A stretch of 41,509 bases of DNA from Cephaloticoccus sp. (GCA_021734075.1 JAIPJW010000012.1:1-41509), one strand, 5' to 3'; counted from the stretch's first letter, positions 8,139-19,962 are shown. Notes: generated by a model not told the origin, from the letters alone. Made by a program: numbers and translations.

Positions 8139-10106
8139 ATGGTCCCGGCACCCCGACCCTCCCGTCCACTCCCGCCGCGCCTGGACCACTGGGCCCCGGT
8201 TGTTGTGGTCATGGCCACGCTGCTGGCGTATTGGCCGGTGTTGCACGCCGGTTTTATCTGGGATGATTCCGGTCACGTGACCCCGGCCAACCTGCGCTCG
8301 CTCAGCGGCCTTGCCCGCATCTGGTTCGAGCCGGGTGCGTCGCAGCAATACTATCCGTTTCTCCACACCGCTTTTTGGATCGAGCACCGGCTTTGGGGCG
8401 ACACGGCCTTTGCCTACCACGGGCTGAACATCATGCTGCACGCCACCGCGGCCTGTCTGTTCGGGGTGGTTTTGCGGCGACTCGTGATCCCGGGCGCCTG
8501 GTTGGCCGCGCTGCTGTTTGCGTTGCATCCGGTCGGGGTGGAATCCGTGGCCTGGATCTCCGAGCAAAAGAACACGTTGTCGACCGTGCTCTACCTGGGT
8601 GCCGCACTCGCGTATTTCCGTTTCGCCACGCATCGGTCCGTCGCCGGCTACGCCTTGGCCACCGCCCTCTTTTTGGCTGCACTGCTGACCAAGACCGTGA
8701 CGGCCTCCCTGCCGGCCGCGCTGTTGGTGGTGGCCTGGTGGCAACGGGGACGGTTGGATTGGAAAAGTGAGGTCCGGCCCCTGCTGCCGTGGTTCCTCCT
8801 GGCCTTGGTAGCAGGCAGTATCACAGCGTGGGTCGAGCACAACCTGATCGGCGCGCAAGGGGAGGCTTTTGACCTGAGCCTGCTGCAACGCGGCCTGCTG
8901 GCCGGTCGGGTCGTCTGGTTCTATGTCGGGAAGCTGGTCTGGCCCACCGGTCTGATGTTCAGCTACCCCCGCTGGGAGATTGATCCGTCCACCGCAACGG
9001 CCTACCTCCATCCCATGACGCTGCTCGCGAGCCTGGCGCTTGCCACGTGGTTCGCCCGACGGGGCAAAGGCCCCGCGGCACGCGCACCCTTGGCGATGCT
9101 GCTCCTCTATGTCGGATCACTCTTCCCCGCGCTCGGTTTCGTCAACGTCTATCCCTTTATTTTCTCCTACGTCGCCGACCATTTTCAATACCTCGCCAGC
9201 CTGACTTTTTTCGCGACTGCGGGTGCGCTGCTCACCCTCCTCGGACGTCACATCCCAAAATCCCTGGCCTGGGCCGGCGGCGGGTTGTTGCTGGGCATCC
9301 TGGGCCTCGCCAGTCGAACGCAATGCGCCATCTATCACGATGAGTTTTCACTTTACCAACATACCCTCGCCCAAAATCCCGCGAGTTGGATGGCGCACAA
9401 CAACCTCGGCAATGTGTTGGCCGACGCGGGGCAGCCGGAGACCGCCATCACGCATTTCACCGCCGCCCTCCGGTTGCGACCCGACTATCCCGAGGCGGCG
9501 AACAATCTGGGTGAGCAGCTCAACACGCTCGGTCGCTTCGCCGAGGCGGTTCCCGTGTTGACCACGGCGCTGGCCCAAAGACCGGATTACGCCGACGCCC
9601 ACAACAACCTCGGCAATTCGTTGGTCGCCCTCGGTCGCATGGACGAGGGGATTTCCCATTTCGAGCAGGCCATCCTCGCCCGGCCCGACCATGCCGAGGC
9701 CCACTTCAATCTCGCCCTCGCCCTCGCCCTCAGCGGCCACCCGGCCCAAGCCCTGCCGCACTTCGCCCGGGCGGTGCAGTTTCGTCCCGATTTTCCCGAG
9801 GCCCGACTGAATTGGGGCAATGCACTGCTGGAACTGGACCGTCTGCCCGAGGCCATCGCCCAGCTCGAACTCGTCACTTCAGCCCGACCCGCGTTGCCCG
9901 AGGGGCACGATGCCTATGGTCGCGCCCTGCTCCTCTCGGGTCGGACCAACGCAGCAATCGACCAATTCGAAATTGCGCTGCAGCTGCGGCCAGATTCGGC
10001 GGCGTTCCACCTGAACCTGGCGGTGGCCTTGCAAACGGCAGGCCGGGATGATGCGGCAGCGCAGCACTTAAACGAGGCCAACCGCCTGCGCGCACAGGAA
10101 CGTTGA
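8139..10106 (+). CDS. TMTC-like multi-pass membrane protein with C-terminal TPR repeats
   Basis: This 655-aa protein has two parts. Residues ~17-400 form about ten hydrophobic segments with the marks of the TMTC/GT-C-like family: WDDSGHV (Asp42-Asp43) in the first extracytoplasmic loop and HPVGVESVAWISEQKNTLS near 130-148. Residues ~415-650 form about seven TPR repeats, each opening with NNLGNVLADAG-like text. GT-C relatives transfer sugars from lipid carriers, and TMTC proteins are linked to O-mannosylation in animals; activity here is not established. The ATG lies 2 nt after the prpD stop, which implies co-transcription, although no functional link to propionate metabolism is obvious. Confidence 0.8.
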   Translation: MVPAPRPSRPLPPRLDHWAPVVVVMATLLAYWPVLHAGFIWDDSGHVTPANLRSLSGLARIWFEPGASQQYYPFLHTAFWIEHRLWGDTAFAYHGLNIMLHATAACLFGVVLRRLVIPGAWLAALLFALHPVGVESVAWISEQKNTLSTVLYLGAALAYFRFATHRSVAGYALATALFLAALLTKTVTASLPAALLVVAWWQRGRLDWKSEVRPLLPWFLLALVAGSITAWVEHNLIGAQGEAFDLSLLQRGLLAGRVVWFYVGKLVWPTGLMFSYPRWEIDPSTATAYLHPMTLLASLALATWFARRGKGPAARAPLAMLLLYVGSLFPALGFVNVYPFIFSYVADHFQYLASLTFFATAGALLTLLGRHIPKSLAWAGGGLLLGILGLASRTQCAIYHDEFSLYQHTLAQNPASWMAHNNLGNVLADAGQPETAITHFTAALRLRPDYPEAANNLGEQLNTLGRFAEAVPVLTTALAQRPDYADAHNNLGNSLVALGRMDEGISHFEQAILARPDHAEAHFNLALALALSGHPAQALPHFARAVQFRPDFPEARLNWGNALLELDRLPEAIAQLELVTSARPALPEGHDAYGRALLLSGRTNAAIDQFEIALQLRPDSAAFHLNLAVALQTAGRDDAAAQHLNEANRLRAQER

Positions 10107-10194
10107 TGGGGGGTGCTGACGGTTTGCCAAAAATCGCCGAAAACACTTCCTTGCCCCACGAAACCATAACCATGCAACCCTGAGGAAAAATCCC

Positions 10195-10617
10195 ATGCCA
10201 CGCGCCAAAGCAAAGTCCCTCTCCAACAAAAAAGCCCTGATCCCGGTGCAAGCCGTCGACTTTGTGATGTATAACACCAAGGACATCCGTCAGACCCGGG
10301 CGTTTTATCAGAAACTGTTCGGCTTCAAACGGGGTGAGGAATGGACCGACTGGTGGTCCGAGTTCGCCACCGAACCGTTGACGCTTTGCCTCAACGGCAC
10401 GGGGCATGAACGCCATCCCGAATGGGATTGGAGTGGACCGGCCTGCGTGGCGCTCGCGGTGGAGGATGTGCTCAAGGCCATCGCCAAGTGCCGCCAGCAG
10501 GGCGTGAAGGTCCTGATCGAACCGACTGAAACCCGAGTCTGCTGGATGGCATGGATCGCCGATCCCGACGGCAACCGGATCTGCCTGCACTCCCGCAAGG
10601 ATGGCACCGCGGGTTGA
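10195..10617 (+). CDS. VOC (glyoxalase/bleomycin-resistance) family protein
   Basis: This 140-aa single-module VOC protein has paired beta-alpha-beta-beta-beta units. The first is VDFVMYNTKDIRQTRAFYQKLFGF (shown here only as a landmark around residues 21-43) and the second runs from VALAVEDVLKAIAKC to IADPDGNRICLHS (about 85-135). The C-terminal DPDGN turn is typical. Expected metal-ligand positions are only partly recognisable, so the substrate is unknown; dioxygenases, isomerases and antibiotic-binding proteins share the fold. The start is well supported by a GAGGA Shine-Dalgarno 8 nt upstream, one of the few clear ones in this window. A lysine-rich N-terminus (AKAKSLSNKKA) precedes the fold. 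Confidence 0.82.
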   Translation: MPRAKAKSLSNKKALIPVQAVDFVMYNTKDIRQTRAFYQKLFGFKRGEEWTDWWSEFATEPLTLCLNGTGHERHPEWDWSGPACVALAVEDVLKAIAKCRQQGVKVLIEPTETRVCWMAWIADPDGNRICLHSRKDGTAG

Positions 10618-10709
10618 CCTCCGCTTGATACTTTCGGCGCATGCGTGTGCCCGGGAAGCCTCTTGCTTCACCGCGCCTCTGGAACACTATCGCGGCAACC
10701 AAATCCCCC

Positions 10710-12650
10710 ATGGCTCAAATCCCGCCGTCTTCACCCGGTGACCTTGCACCGGCCAGTTCCAACGCCGCCGATCATCCCATTTATGTGGACGGTTTCACCG
10801 GCACCCCCGCTGAGATAGAGCGGCAATGGTATGAGAAGGTTTATGTGGGACGGGGTGACCGCATGCCCCAGCTGACCATCCGCGCCGTGCTTATGGGCAC
10901 GATCCTCGGCGGCATTCTTTCCCTGACCAACCTCTATATCGGCCTCAAGGCCGGCTGGGCCTTCGGCGTGGCCATCACCGCCTGTATCGTCTCCTACACG
11001 ACGTGGAACCTGCTCCGCAAAATCGGCATCGCCCGCACCCCGATGACGATCCTGGAAAACAACTGCATGCAGTCGACCGCCAGCGCCGCTGGCTATTCGA
11101 CCGGTGGCACCCTCGTTTCCGCCTTTTCCGCCTACATCATGATCAACAACCAGTCGCTGCCCCTCTGGCAGATGCTGGCCTGGGTCTTCATCCTCGCCGT
11201 GCTCGGGGTAACGATGGCGATCCCAATGAAGCGACAGATGATCAACACCGAGCAATTGCGCTTCCCCACCGGTATCGCGGCCGCCGTGACCCTGCGCACC
11301 CTGTATTCCGAGGGTAAGAAAGCGGTCAACTCCGCCCGCGCCCTCACCATCGGCGCGGTCGTCGCAGCGCTCAGTCAGTTCTGGGCGGATGGACTCCATT
11401 TGCTCAGCGCCAAACTCGCTCCCTTCGGGCTGTCCGCCATTTTCGCCAAATTCAATGCCGCCACTTTCGGTTCCACTTGGATCAGTCGCACGGTGTTTTT
11501 CCAATGGGATCCGATCTTCATCGCCGGCGGAGCCCTGATGGGCCTCCGGGCCGGTGTGAGTATGTTTCTGGGCGGCACGTTGTGCTGGATTGTTTTCGTG
11601 CCGATCATGCAGGCCAATGGCACCATTGCCGGTGCGGGATTTCGTGAGATCGTGCAATGGACCCTCTGGGGCGGCGTCAGCTGTATGGTGACCTCCGGCC
11701 TCCTGGCCTTTGGTATGCAATGGCGCAGCGTGGTGGCCGCGATGGGCTCCCTGCGCAAAATGATCTCACGCAATGGTGCGACTGATTCCATTGATCCACT
11801 CGCCAAGATCGAAACCCCGATGTCGTGGTTTTTCATCGGCCAGGGACTTTCGCTGATCGCCGTCTGCTGGTTGGGCAAGGTCAGCTTCGGCATGCCTTAC
11901 TGGCAGAGCGCCGTCGCGGTGCTCATCACTTTCCTGCTGGCCCTCGTTGCCTGTCGCGTGACGGGTGAAACCGACACGACGCCAGTCGGCCCCATGGGCA
12001 AGGTCACCCAGTTGCTCTTCGGCGCGATCAGCCCCGGCAACATGAACATCAACCTCATGAGCGCCAACATCACTGCCAGCGCAGCCACTTCCTCGGCCGA
12101 CCTGTTGACCGACCTGAAGAGCGGCTATCTGTTGGGCGCCAATCCGCGCAAGCAGTTTCTCGCCCAGTTCGCCGGCATCTTCATGGGCACCGTCGCCACC
12201 GTGCTCGCCTTCCGGGTCCTCGTGCCCGACGCCTCTGCGCTCGGGTCCGACCAGTTCCCCGCCCCCGCCGCCCAAACCTGGCGGGCGGTGGCGGTGGCTC
12301 TGAGCCAAGGCATGGAAGCCTTGGAACCGGTCAAGGTGTGGTCGATTGCCATCGGTGGTATTCTGGGGATCCTGTTGGTGGTGCTCCCGCTTTGGTTTCC
12401 CAAACAAAAGGAATGGATCCCTTCGCCGGCCGCGTTTGGCATGGCTTGGACGTTCCACTGGTATTACAGCATGCTGTTCTGCCTCGGCGCCATCATTGGG
12501 CGCATCGTCGAAAAGAAAAATCCCGCCCTTTCGGAAGCCTACACTTGGCCGGTCGCCTCCGGCATCGTGGCCGGCGGCTCGCTGATGGGCGTGCTCCTCG
12601 TCTTTTGGGAAAACGGGCCCGACATGTGGCGCTCGTTCTTCGGCGGATGA
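10710..12650 (+). CDS. OPT-family oligopeptide transporter (first copy)
   Basis: This 646-aa integral membrane protein of the OPT superfamily has members that carry oligopeptides or metal chelates into the cell with protons. The start at 10710 (MAQIPPSS) is chosen over the in-frame ATG at 10641, which adds 23 residues unlike the family. After a polar N-terminus with GTPAEIERQWYEKVY, the protein enters ~14-16 hydrophobic segments. Family-type text includes LTIRAVLMGTILGGILSLTN, NLYIGLKAGWAFG and ENNCMQSTASAAGYSTGG. The REP/RAYT cassette begins 8 nt after its stop codon. The second OPT gene (16516) is only distantly similar. Confidence 0.9.
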   Translation: MAQIPPSSPGDLAPASSNAADHPIYVDGFTGTPAEIERQWYEKVYVGRGDRMPQLTIRAVLMGTILGGILSLTNLYIGLKAGWAFGVAITACIVSYTTWNLLRKIGIARTPMTILENNCMQSTASAAGYSTGGTLVSAFSAYIMINNQSLPLWQMLAWVFILAVLGVTMAIPMKRQMINTEQLRFPTGIAAAVTLRTLYSEGKKAVNSARALTIGAVVAALSQFWADGLHLLSAKLAPFGLSAIFAKFNAATFGSTWISRTVFFQWDPIFIAGGALMGLRAGVSMFLGGTLCWIVFVPIMQANGTIAGAGFREIVQWTLWGGVSCMVTSGLLAFGMQWRSVVAAMGSLRKMISRNGATDSIDPLAKIETPMSWFFIGQGLSLIAVCWLGKVSFGMPYWQSAVAVLITFLLALVACRVTGETDTTPVGPMGKVTQLLFGAISPGNMNINLMSANITASAATSSADLLTDLKSGYLLGANPRKQFLAQFAGIFMGTVATVLAFRVLVPDASALGSDQFPAPAAQTWRAVAVALSQGMEALEPVKVWSIAIGGILGILLVVLPLWFPKQKEWIPSPAAFGMAWTFHWYYSMLFCLGAIIGRIVEKKNPALSEAYTWPVASGIVAGGSLMGVLLVFWENGPDMWRSFFGG

Positions 12651-12658
12651 GTGCGAAA

Positions 12659-12732
12659 GGCTGCACCAAGTTGCAGCCCTACAGGACAGGAATCTATCCA
12701 TCACCCATGTAGGGCCGGACCTTGGTCCGGCC
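12659..12732. repeat. REP unit, left copy (74 bp, two hairpins)
   Basis: The unit has two GC-rich palindromes, GGCTGCACC...TTGCAGCC and GGCCGGACCTTGGTCCGGCC, separated by ~35 nt that include ctacaggacaggaatctatc. It is repeated with two mismatches at 13347-13420, so the pair brackets the RAYT gene in direct orientation. Confidence 0.92.
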
Positions 12733-12776
12733 GCTTTTCGGTCGACGCATGCGGAAGGGATGTTGAAATTCATCGC

Positions 12777-13337
12777 ATGTTTCGGACACGGAAAACCGAA
12801 CATTTGCGCATCGGACGCATTTCTGTTCCCGGCGCGACATATTTCGTGACGACCTGCAGTGCGGGACGTCGGCCGATCTTTGTTACTGATTATACCGCAC
12901 GTATCGCGTCTGAGGCGCTCACTCACTTGGCGACCGAGCGAGATGTAGTGTGGATTGCAGGCACCGTGATGCCCGATCACATTCATGCGGTGTTTCAATT
13001 GGGCGATCGGCTGTCGTTGGATCGAGTGATCGCAAAATCAAAGGGGGTTATCACCCGAAACATGCACCAAGTGGGCGAACAAATCACCTGGCAAGAGAAT
13101 GCATTTGAACACCGATTGAGACCGTCTGAAGACGCGGAGTCCTATGCGTTTTATATTTTCATGAATTCCTACACGGCAGGACTGTGCCCGCTCGACCAAT
13201 CTTGGCCATGGTGGGTGTGCAGCGATTCAAAACGGTTTCGGTTTCTTGCCCTACGGCGCGACAACGGCAGTCCGCAGCCCGAATGGCCAAATGAGAGCGA
13301 GCGAATTTCCACGCAGATTGTCCACCAAACTGAATGA
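12777..13337 (+). CDS. REP-associated tyrosine transposase (RAYT, Y1/IS200-like)
   Basis: This 186-aa HUH-type single-strand nuclease of the TnpA-REP group is thought to cut and move REP sequences. The HUH motif is HIH in VMPDHIHAVFQL (about residues 63-74), and the probable catalytic tyrosine lies in the helix YAFYIFMNSYTAGL (about 123-136). The ATG at 12777 (MFRTRKTEH) is chosen over 12651 because the earlier one would run through the REP unit. Codon usage looks more AT-rich and less biased than in neighbouring genes, which suggests foreign origin. The gene is flanked by two near-identical REP units and appears intact. Confidence 0.92.
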   Translation: MFRTRKTEHLRIGRISVPGATYFVTTCSAGRRPIFVTDYTARIASEALTHLATERDVVWIAGTVMPDHIHAVFQLGDRLSLDRVIAKSKGVITRNMHQVGEQITWQENAFEHRLRPSEDAESYAFYIFMNSYTAGLCPLDQSWPWWVCSDSKRFRFLALRRDNGSPQPEWPNESERISTQIVHQTE

Positions 13338-13346
13338 GAAAACTTA

Positions 13347-13420
13347 GGCTGCACCAAGGTGCAGCCCTACAGGACAGGAATCTATCCATCACCAATGTAG
13401 GGCCGGACCTTGGTCCGGCC
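13347..13420. repeat. REP unit, right copy (74 bp, two hairpins)
   Basis: It matches 12659-12732 at 72 of 74 positions and has the same orientation. It begins 9 nt after the RAYT stop codon and ends 10 nt from the stop codon of the converging pntB, so its strong hairpins may also serve as a transcript boundary for both genes. Confidence 0.92.
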
Positions 13421-13430
13421 GATTGCACGC

Positions 13431-14864
13431 CTAACCGGAAGCCAAACTCTTGAACTCCGAAACCACCCCCTGCAGCGAACCCTTGGCATCGCCGTAAAGC
13501 ATGCGGGTGTTGGGCATCATGAAGAGATGGTTTTCCAGGCCGGAGAATCCGGTGCCCTTGCCACGCTTGAGACAGATGACGGTGCGGGCCTCATGGGCGT
13601 TGATGATGGGCATGCCGTAGATGGGGGAACTCTTGTCCCGCGCTGCCGCGGGGTTCACCACGTCGTTGGCGCCAATCACGATCGCCACGTCCATCGTGGG
13701 CATGAGCGGATTGATCGAGTCCATTTCGACGAGCTGTTCGTAGGGCACATTGGCCTCGGCCAACAGCACGTTCATGTGCCCGGGCATGCGACCGGCCACC
13801 GGGTGAATGGCAAAACGCACCTCGGCCCCGTTGTTCTCCAGCATCTCGCCCAGTTCACGCACCACGTGCTGCGCCTGCGACACCGCCATGCCGTAACCCG
13901 GGATGATGACCACCTGTCGGGCGGCCTCGAGCACCGCGAACGTGTCCTCGGCTGAAATGGGTTTGAGCTCGCCCTGCACCACCCCCTCGGTGGCCGCGCC
14001 ACTGCTCGGAGCGGGTGCGGTGCCAAAGCCGGAGAAAAGCACATTGGCCAGCGAGCGGTTCATCGCCTTGCACATGATGTTGGTCAGGATCACGCCGCTG
14101 GTGCCCACCAGACAGCCCGCGACCACCAACACATTGTTGCCTATCACGAAACCCGCCGCACACGCGGCCACACCCGACAGGCTGTTCAACATCGAGATCA
14201 CCACCGGCATGTCGCCCCCACCGATGGGCATGACGAGCGTCCAACCCAGCACGAGGGCCAGCACGGTGAATATGCCCACCGCAATGAGTTGCACTTCCGG
14301 ATTGCCCGAAACCACGTAGGCCACCCCGGAGAGCAGGGTGAGCACGACCAGCAACCCGTTGACCAGGTGCTGCCCGCGAAAAAGAATGGACCGGCCGCTG
14401 AGCCACTCCGCGAGTTTGCAGAAGGCATAGACGGAGCCCGTGAAGGTGATGCCGCCGATCAGAATGGTGAGGTAGATGACCGTCAGGGTGAAGGTCGGGT
14501 GATCGGGGAACACCGTGCCGCCGCGGATGCGGAAATACTCCGCCGCACCGACGATCAACGAGGCCAGGCCGCCGAAACCGTTGAGCAAGGCGACCATCTC
14601 GGGCATCGAGGTCATCTTGATGAACCGTGCGCAGATCAGACCGATGACGGTGCCCGCCACCAACCCGACCCCGATCCAGGTGTAGTCAATCACGTGCCGG
14701 TCGAGCAGTGTCACCAGGATGGCGATCAGCATGCCGATGCCGGAAATCAAATTGCCCTTCCGCGCTGTGGCCTGGCGCCCCAGCATCTTCAGGCCGAGCA
14801 CGAACATGATCGAGGCCACGATGTAGGCCGAGTTGATCAGAATCTCACGCAACTCGCTGCTCAT
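13431..14864 (-). CDS. pntB: NAD(P) transhydrogenase subunit beta
   Basis: This 477-aa beta subunit of the proton-translocating transhydrogenase contributes the remaining membrane helices and the NADP-binding domain III. Residues ~1-280 are hydrophobic helices. After a Ala/Ser/Gly-rich linker (~290-300), domain III carries VVIIPGYGMAVSQAQHVVREL, GRMPGHMNVLLAEANVPY and the NADP-contacting VIGANDVVNPAA. The length is close to the ~460 residues of E. coli PntB. Its ATG overlaps the stop of pntAB by 4 nt (ATGA), showing translational coupling. The enzyme exchanges hydride between NADH and NADP using the proton gradient. Confidence 0.96.
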   Translation of the reverse strand: MSSELREILINSAYIVASIMFVLGLKMLGRQATARKGNLISGIGMLIAILVTLLDRHVIDYTWIGVGLVAGTVIGLICARFIKMTSMPEMVALLNGFGGLASLIVGAAEYFRIRGGTVFPDHPTFTLTVIYLTILIGGITFTGSVYAFCKLAEWLSGRSILFRGQHLVNGLLVVLTLLSGVAYVVSGNPEVQLIAVGIFTVLALVLGWTLVMPIGGGDMPVVISMLNSLSGVAACAAGFVIGNNVLVVAGCLVGTSGVILTNIMCKAMNRSLANVLFSGFGTAPAPSSGAATEGVVQGELKPISAEDTFAVLEAARQVVIIPGYGMAVSQAQHVVRELGEMLENNGAEVRFAIHPVAGRMPGHMNVLLAEANVPYEQLVEMDSINPLMPTMDVAIVIGANDVVNPAAARDKSSPIYGMPIINAHEARTVICLKRGKGTGFSGLENHLFMMPNTRMLYGDAKGSLQGVVSEFKSLASG

Positions 14865-15172
14865 GACGAACCCTCCTTCCTGGCGGGCTTGGTGTCCTTT
14901 TTCTTGAACATGCCAAGCATGCGGTCGGTGACAAAATATCCGCCGACCACATTGATCATTGCCAGCGTGACCGCGGCGGTGCCCAGCACGGTGGTGACCC
15001 AGGAACCGTCATCGGCCCCGGCCGCGATCAAGGCGCCGACAATCGTGATGCCGGAAATCGCGTTGGACCCGGACATCAGCGGCGTGTGCAGCTGCGAGGG
15101 GACCTTGGCGATGAGTTCAAAGCCGAGAAACCCGGCGAGGGTGAAAATGAAAAAGAGAAGGATAAGGTCCAT
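14861..15172 (-). CDS. pntAB: NAD(P) transhydrogenase subunit alpha, membrane part
   Basis: This 103-aa small membrane subunit corresponds to the C-terminal transmembrane part of E. coli PntA, here a separate gene as in Rhodospirillum and many other bacteria. It has about three hydrophobic segments and the family text FLGFELIAKVPSQLHTPLMS and NAISGITIVGALI. The C-terminal tail is charged (KKKDTKPARKEG). It lies 9 nt downstream of pntAA and overlaps pntB by 4 nt. Confidence 0.95.
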   Translation of the reverse strand: MDLILLFFIFTLAGFLGFELIAKVPSQLHTPLMSGSNAISGITIVGALIAAGADDGSWVTTVLGTAAVTLAMINVVGGYFVTDRMLGMFKKKDTKPARKEGSS

Positions 15173-15181
15173 GGCAGTATA

Positions 15182-16315
<1,134 letters not shown>

Positions 16316-16515
16316 GGCAAATCAAAGTTTGGAGAACATCCGATCAGGAGCGGCCCGATCGAGGCCACGCACAATGCGACAGTCCGGGTTTGGTCGTCAA
16401 TAGGCGTCATCCCGGGTCCAGTAATCAACTCAAGACACTTTCCCCACCCTATTGGGGGCCCGATCCACCAAGTTCCGTCGTGACGCCACCCCTGCGGCAT
16501 GGTTGAACCTAGCGC

Positions 16516-18315
16516 ATGCAATCCGCTCCCTCCGTTGCTCCAACCGGTATGAGACGCTTTCTGCCCGCCATCGGCAGCCCGGCCTACCACCTGATGCTAG
16601 CCGTGGTCGCCATCTGCATCCTGGGTCCGCTCGGCGGAATCTCGGCGGCCTTCATGAATTTTTCCATCGGCTTCTTTATCGGCGGCCAGGTGCTCGCCGG
16701 CATTCTCGGCAGTGTCGTCACCCTGCCCTATGGGGCGGAGGGTAAACACGGGGCGAACTACATGCAAACCATGGCTGCCTCGGTGGCCAGCATGTGCGGC
16801 ATGGCCGTTCTCATCCAGGCCCGCCACTGGATGGGACTCCCCGAGGTGCCGGGCTGGCAAATGGCCATGTTCTACGGCTGCATCGGCATGTTTGGCGGAG
16901 GCGTGGGCATGCTCTACACTCCCGTGCTGGTGGACCGGATGCAATTGTCCTATCCGTCCGGTTTCGCCGTGGCCAACATCCTGCGGGCGCTCACCGACCC
17001 GCAACTCCTGCGCCGTTCCATCGCCAAATTGGGTGGAGGCATGGCGCTGGGTTACGGTGTGGGTCTCGCCTCGTTCAAGGTGGCGGTGATTGGCACCACC
17101 GGCCTTTCCGCCTCCACCGTCGGGGCCGGCATGATTGTCGGGGCACGCATTGCCGTGCCCGCCCTCGTGGTGGCGTTGGCCGGCCACATGGCCTCACCCT
17201 ATCTCGTGTCCATCGGCTGGCTCGAGGCCGGCGCCCCCTATCGCAAAATAGGTTTCATCATCGCCCTCGGCACCATTCTGGGGGCCGCACTCATCGACAT
17301 CGGGCTTATCCTCTGGGAGGCGGGCCGTCGCTTTCGCGCCAAGCAACCGGTCAACCCGGTGCCGCAGGAAGACTGGAAACGCGTCAATTTCTGGCGGCTC
17401 GTGCTCTGGGTGGTTTGCTGGGGCGTCGCCGTGGTCGTCGTGGGCCACGTGGTGTTGGGCGAGCCACTCCGCTTTCTGCTCATCGGGGTCGGGCTTTGTT
17501 TTCTGTTCGTGCTGGTCAACGGCATCTCGCTCGGCATCTCCGACTCCAATCCCATTTCGAGCGCCTTTGTGCTCACGGTGTTCATCCTCGCCGCCCTCGG
17601 ACTCACCAGTCCCGGCACCGGCCTGATGTGCGCCTCCATTCTGCTCATCGCCTGCAGCGTGGGGGGCGACATGCAACAGGATCGCTCCACCGGCTGGCGC
17701 CTCGGCACCAACCGCGTGACCCAGTTCCGCTACCAGATGATCGGCATTGTGTTCGGGGCCTGCTTTGCCGTCGTGCTGGCCAAGATCTTCCTGCAGGCCT
17801 ACCCGGTGCTCACCCTCGACCAGTTTGGTCACGAGGTGGAAGGCGCGCAGAAATGGCAGAGTGCCATGACCTACAAGTTCGTGGGCGCCCTGCGGGGGAT
17901 CACCACCCACCAGCCCCACATCATGAAGGCGCTCTGGCTGGGTATCTCGATCGGCCTGGTCACCGAGGTGATTCGCAAGCTCATGAAGCGCAATCCCCGC
18001 TACCAGGCTTTTCGTGATGGCAGCACCACAGGCCGGACCACGGATTTTCTCCTCGATGCCGTCTTCATCCCCAGTCCCTACGCCTCCAGTTTCGGCGGTT
18101 TTGTTGAACTCGTCACCGTCTACTGGTGGACCGCCGGCGGCGTCTTCGGCTCGTTATACGACAGCTTCAACAAGCGAAACCAAAAGTCCGCGGCCGACGA
18201 TGCCCTGCCCGCCGACATGAGCACCATGTCACTGGCCGGTGGCGGCTTGATTGCGGGCGATTCCCTGGCCGCCCTCAGTGTCGGCATTTACGGCCTGCTC
18301 TCGACCGTGCTCTGA
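16516..18315 (+). CDS. OPT-family transporter (second copy)
   Basis: This 599-aa multi-pass protein of the OPT superfamily has about 14 hydrophobic segments. Landmarks are GGQVLAGILGSVVTLPYGAE near 55-75, YPSGFAVANILRALTD near 141-156, NGISLGISDSNPISSAF near 335-351 and ACSVGGDMQQDRSTGWRLGT near 377-396. It is shorter than the first OPT protein and differs in most loops, so the two are distant homologues rather than a recent duplication. It is divergent from the pnt operon, with asnS starting 75 nt downstream. The substrate is unknown. Confidence 0.85.
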   Translation: MQSAPSVAPTGMRRFLPAIGSPAYHLMLAVVAICILGPLGGISAAFMNFSIGFFIGGQVLAGILGSVVTLPYGAEGKHGANYMQTMAASVASMCGMAVLIQARHWMGLPEVPGWQMAMFYGCIGMFGGGVGMLYTPVLVDRMQLSYPSGFAVANILRALTDPQLLRRSIAKLGGGMALGYGVGLASFKVAVIGTTGLSASTVGAGMIVGARIAVPALVVALAGHMASPYLVSIGWLEAGAPYRKIGFIIALGTILGAALIDIGLILWEAGRRFRAKQPVNPVPQEDWKRVNFWRLVLWVVCWGVAVVVVGHVVLGEPLRFLLIGVGLCFLFVLVNGISLGISDSNPISSAFVLTVFILAALGLTSPGTGLMCASILLIACSVGGDMQQDRSTGWRLGTNRVTQFRYQMIGIVFGACFAVVLAKIFLQAYPVLTLDQFGHEVEGAQKWQSAMTYKFVGALRGITTHQPHIMKALWLGISIGLVTEVIRKLMKRNPRYQAFRDGSTTGRTTDFLLDAVFIPSPYASSFGGFVELVTVYWWTAGGVFGSLYDSFNKRNQKSAADDALPADMSTMSLAGGGLIAGDSLAALSVGIYGLLSTVL

Positions 18316-18390
18316 ACCGAACTGCGGCCGGAGCTCCATTTCGAGCTTCTGCCGCCGCCTCTGGCCGTGTAGTTGATACAACCAAACATC

Positions 18391-19788
<1,398 letters not shown>

Positions 19789-19854
19789 GACACACGATTT
19801 TCCCTCAGGTTAATCCGTTTTGGATTAGCTATGGTTAATCAATTGAGGCAACAC

Positions 19855-19962
19855 ATGAAGGCGCCTGATAGTAATGATCAGGGACTCGCCATCGGCGTGA
19901 AAACATTTTGCCTCATTGCCGTTTGCACCCCATCCGCCCTAGGCGAGAACAAATCCATATAA
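19855..19962 (+). CDS. Small 35-codon ORF overlapping the PEP-CTERM start
   Basis: ATG at 19855 opens a 35-aa frame (MKAPDSNDQG, then VKTFCLIAVCTPSALGEN). Its TAA overlaps the next ATG by one base (TAATG), a usual sign of translational coupling. The stretch TFCLIAVCTPSALG looks like a short signal peptide core. It could be a real leader, a remnant of a longer upstream gene, or chance. Upstream is a small hairpin (CCTGAT/ATCAGG, 19864-19882). Confidence 0.3.
   Translation: MKAPDSNDQGLAIGVKTFCLIAVCTPSALGENKSI

Noticed and set aside
11766-12998. 410-codon minus-strand ORF across OPT and RAYT
   Set aside because: It is antisense to two well-supported genes and passes through a REP unit; its composition is typical of shadow frames.
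18373-18390. TTG start for asnS six codons upstream
   Set aside because: The ATG at 18391 gives the normal AsnRS N-terminus and no ribosome site favours the TTG.
19803-19848. Nested palindromes (CCTCA/TGAGG around TAATCC/GGATTA) after asnS
   Set aside because: The stems are short and no T run follows. They could form a weak structure but do not support a terminator or RNA gene.
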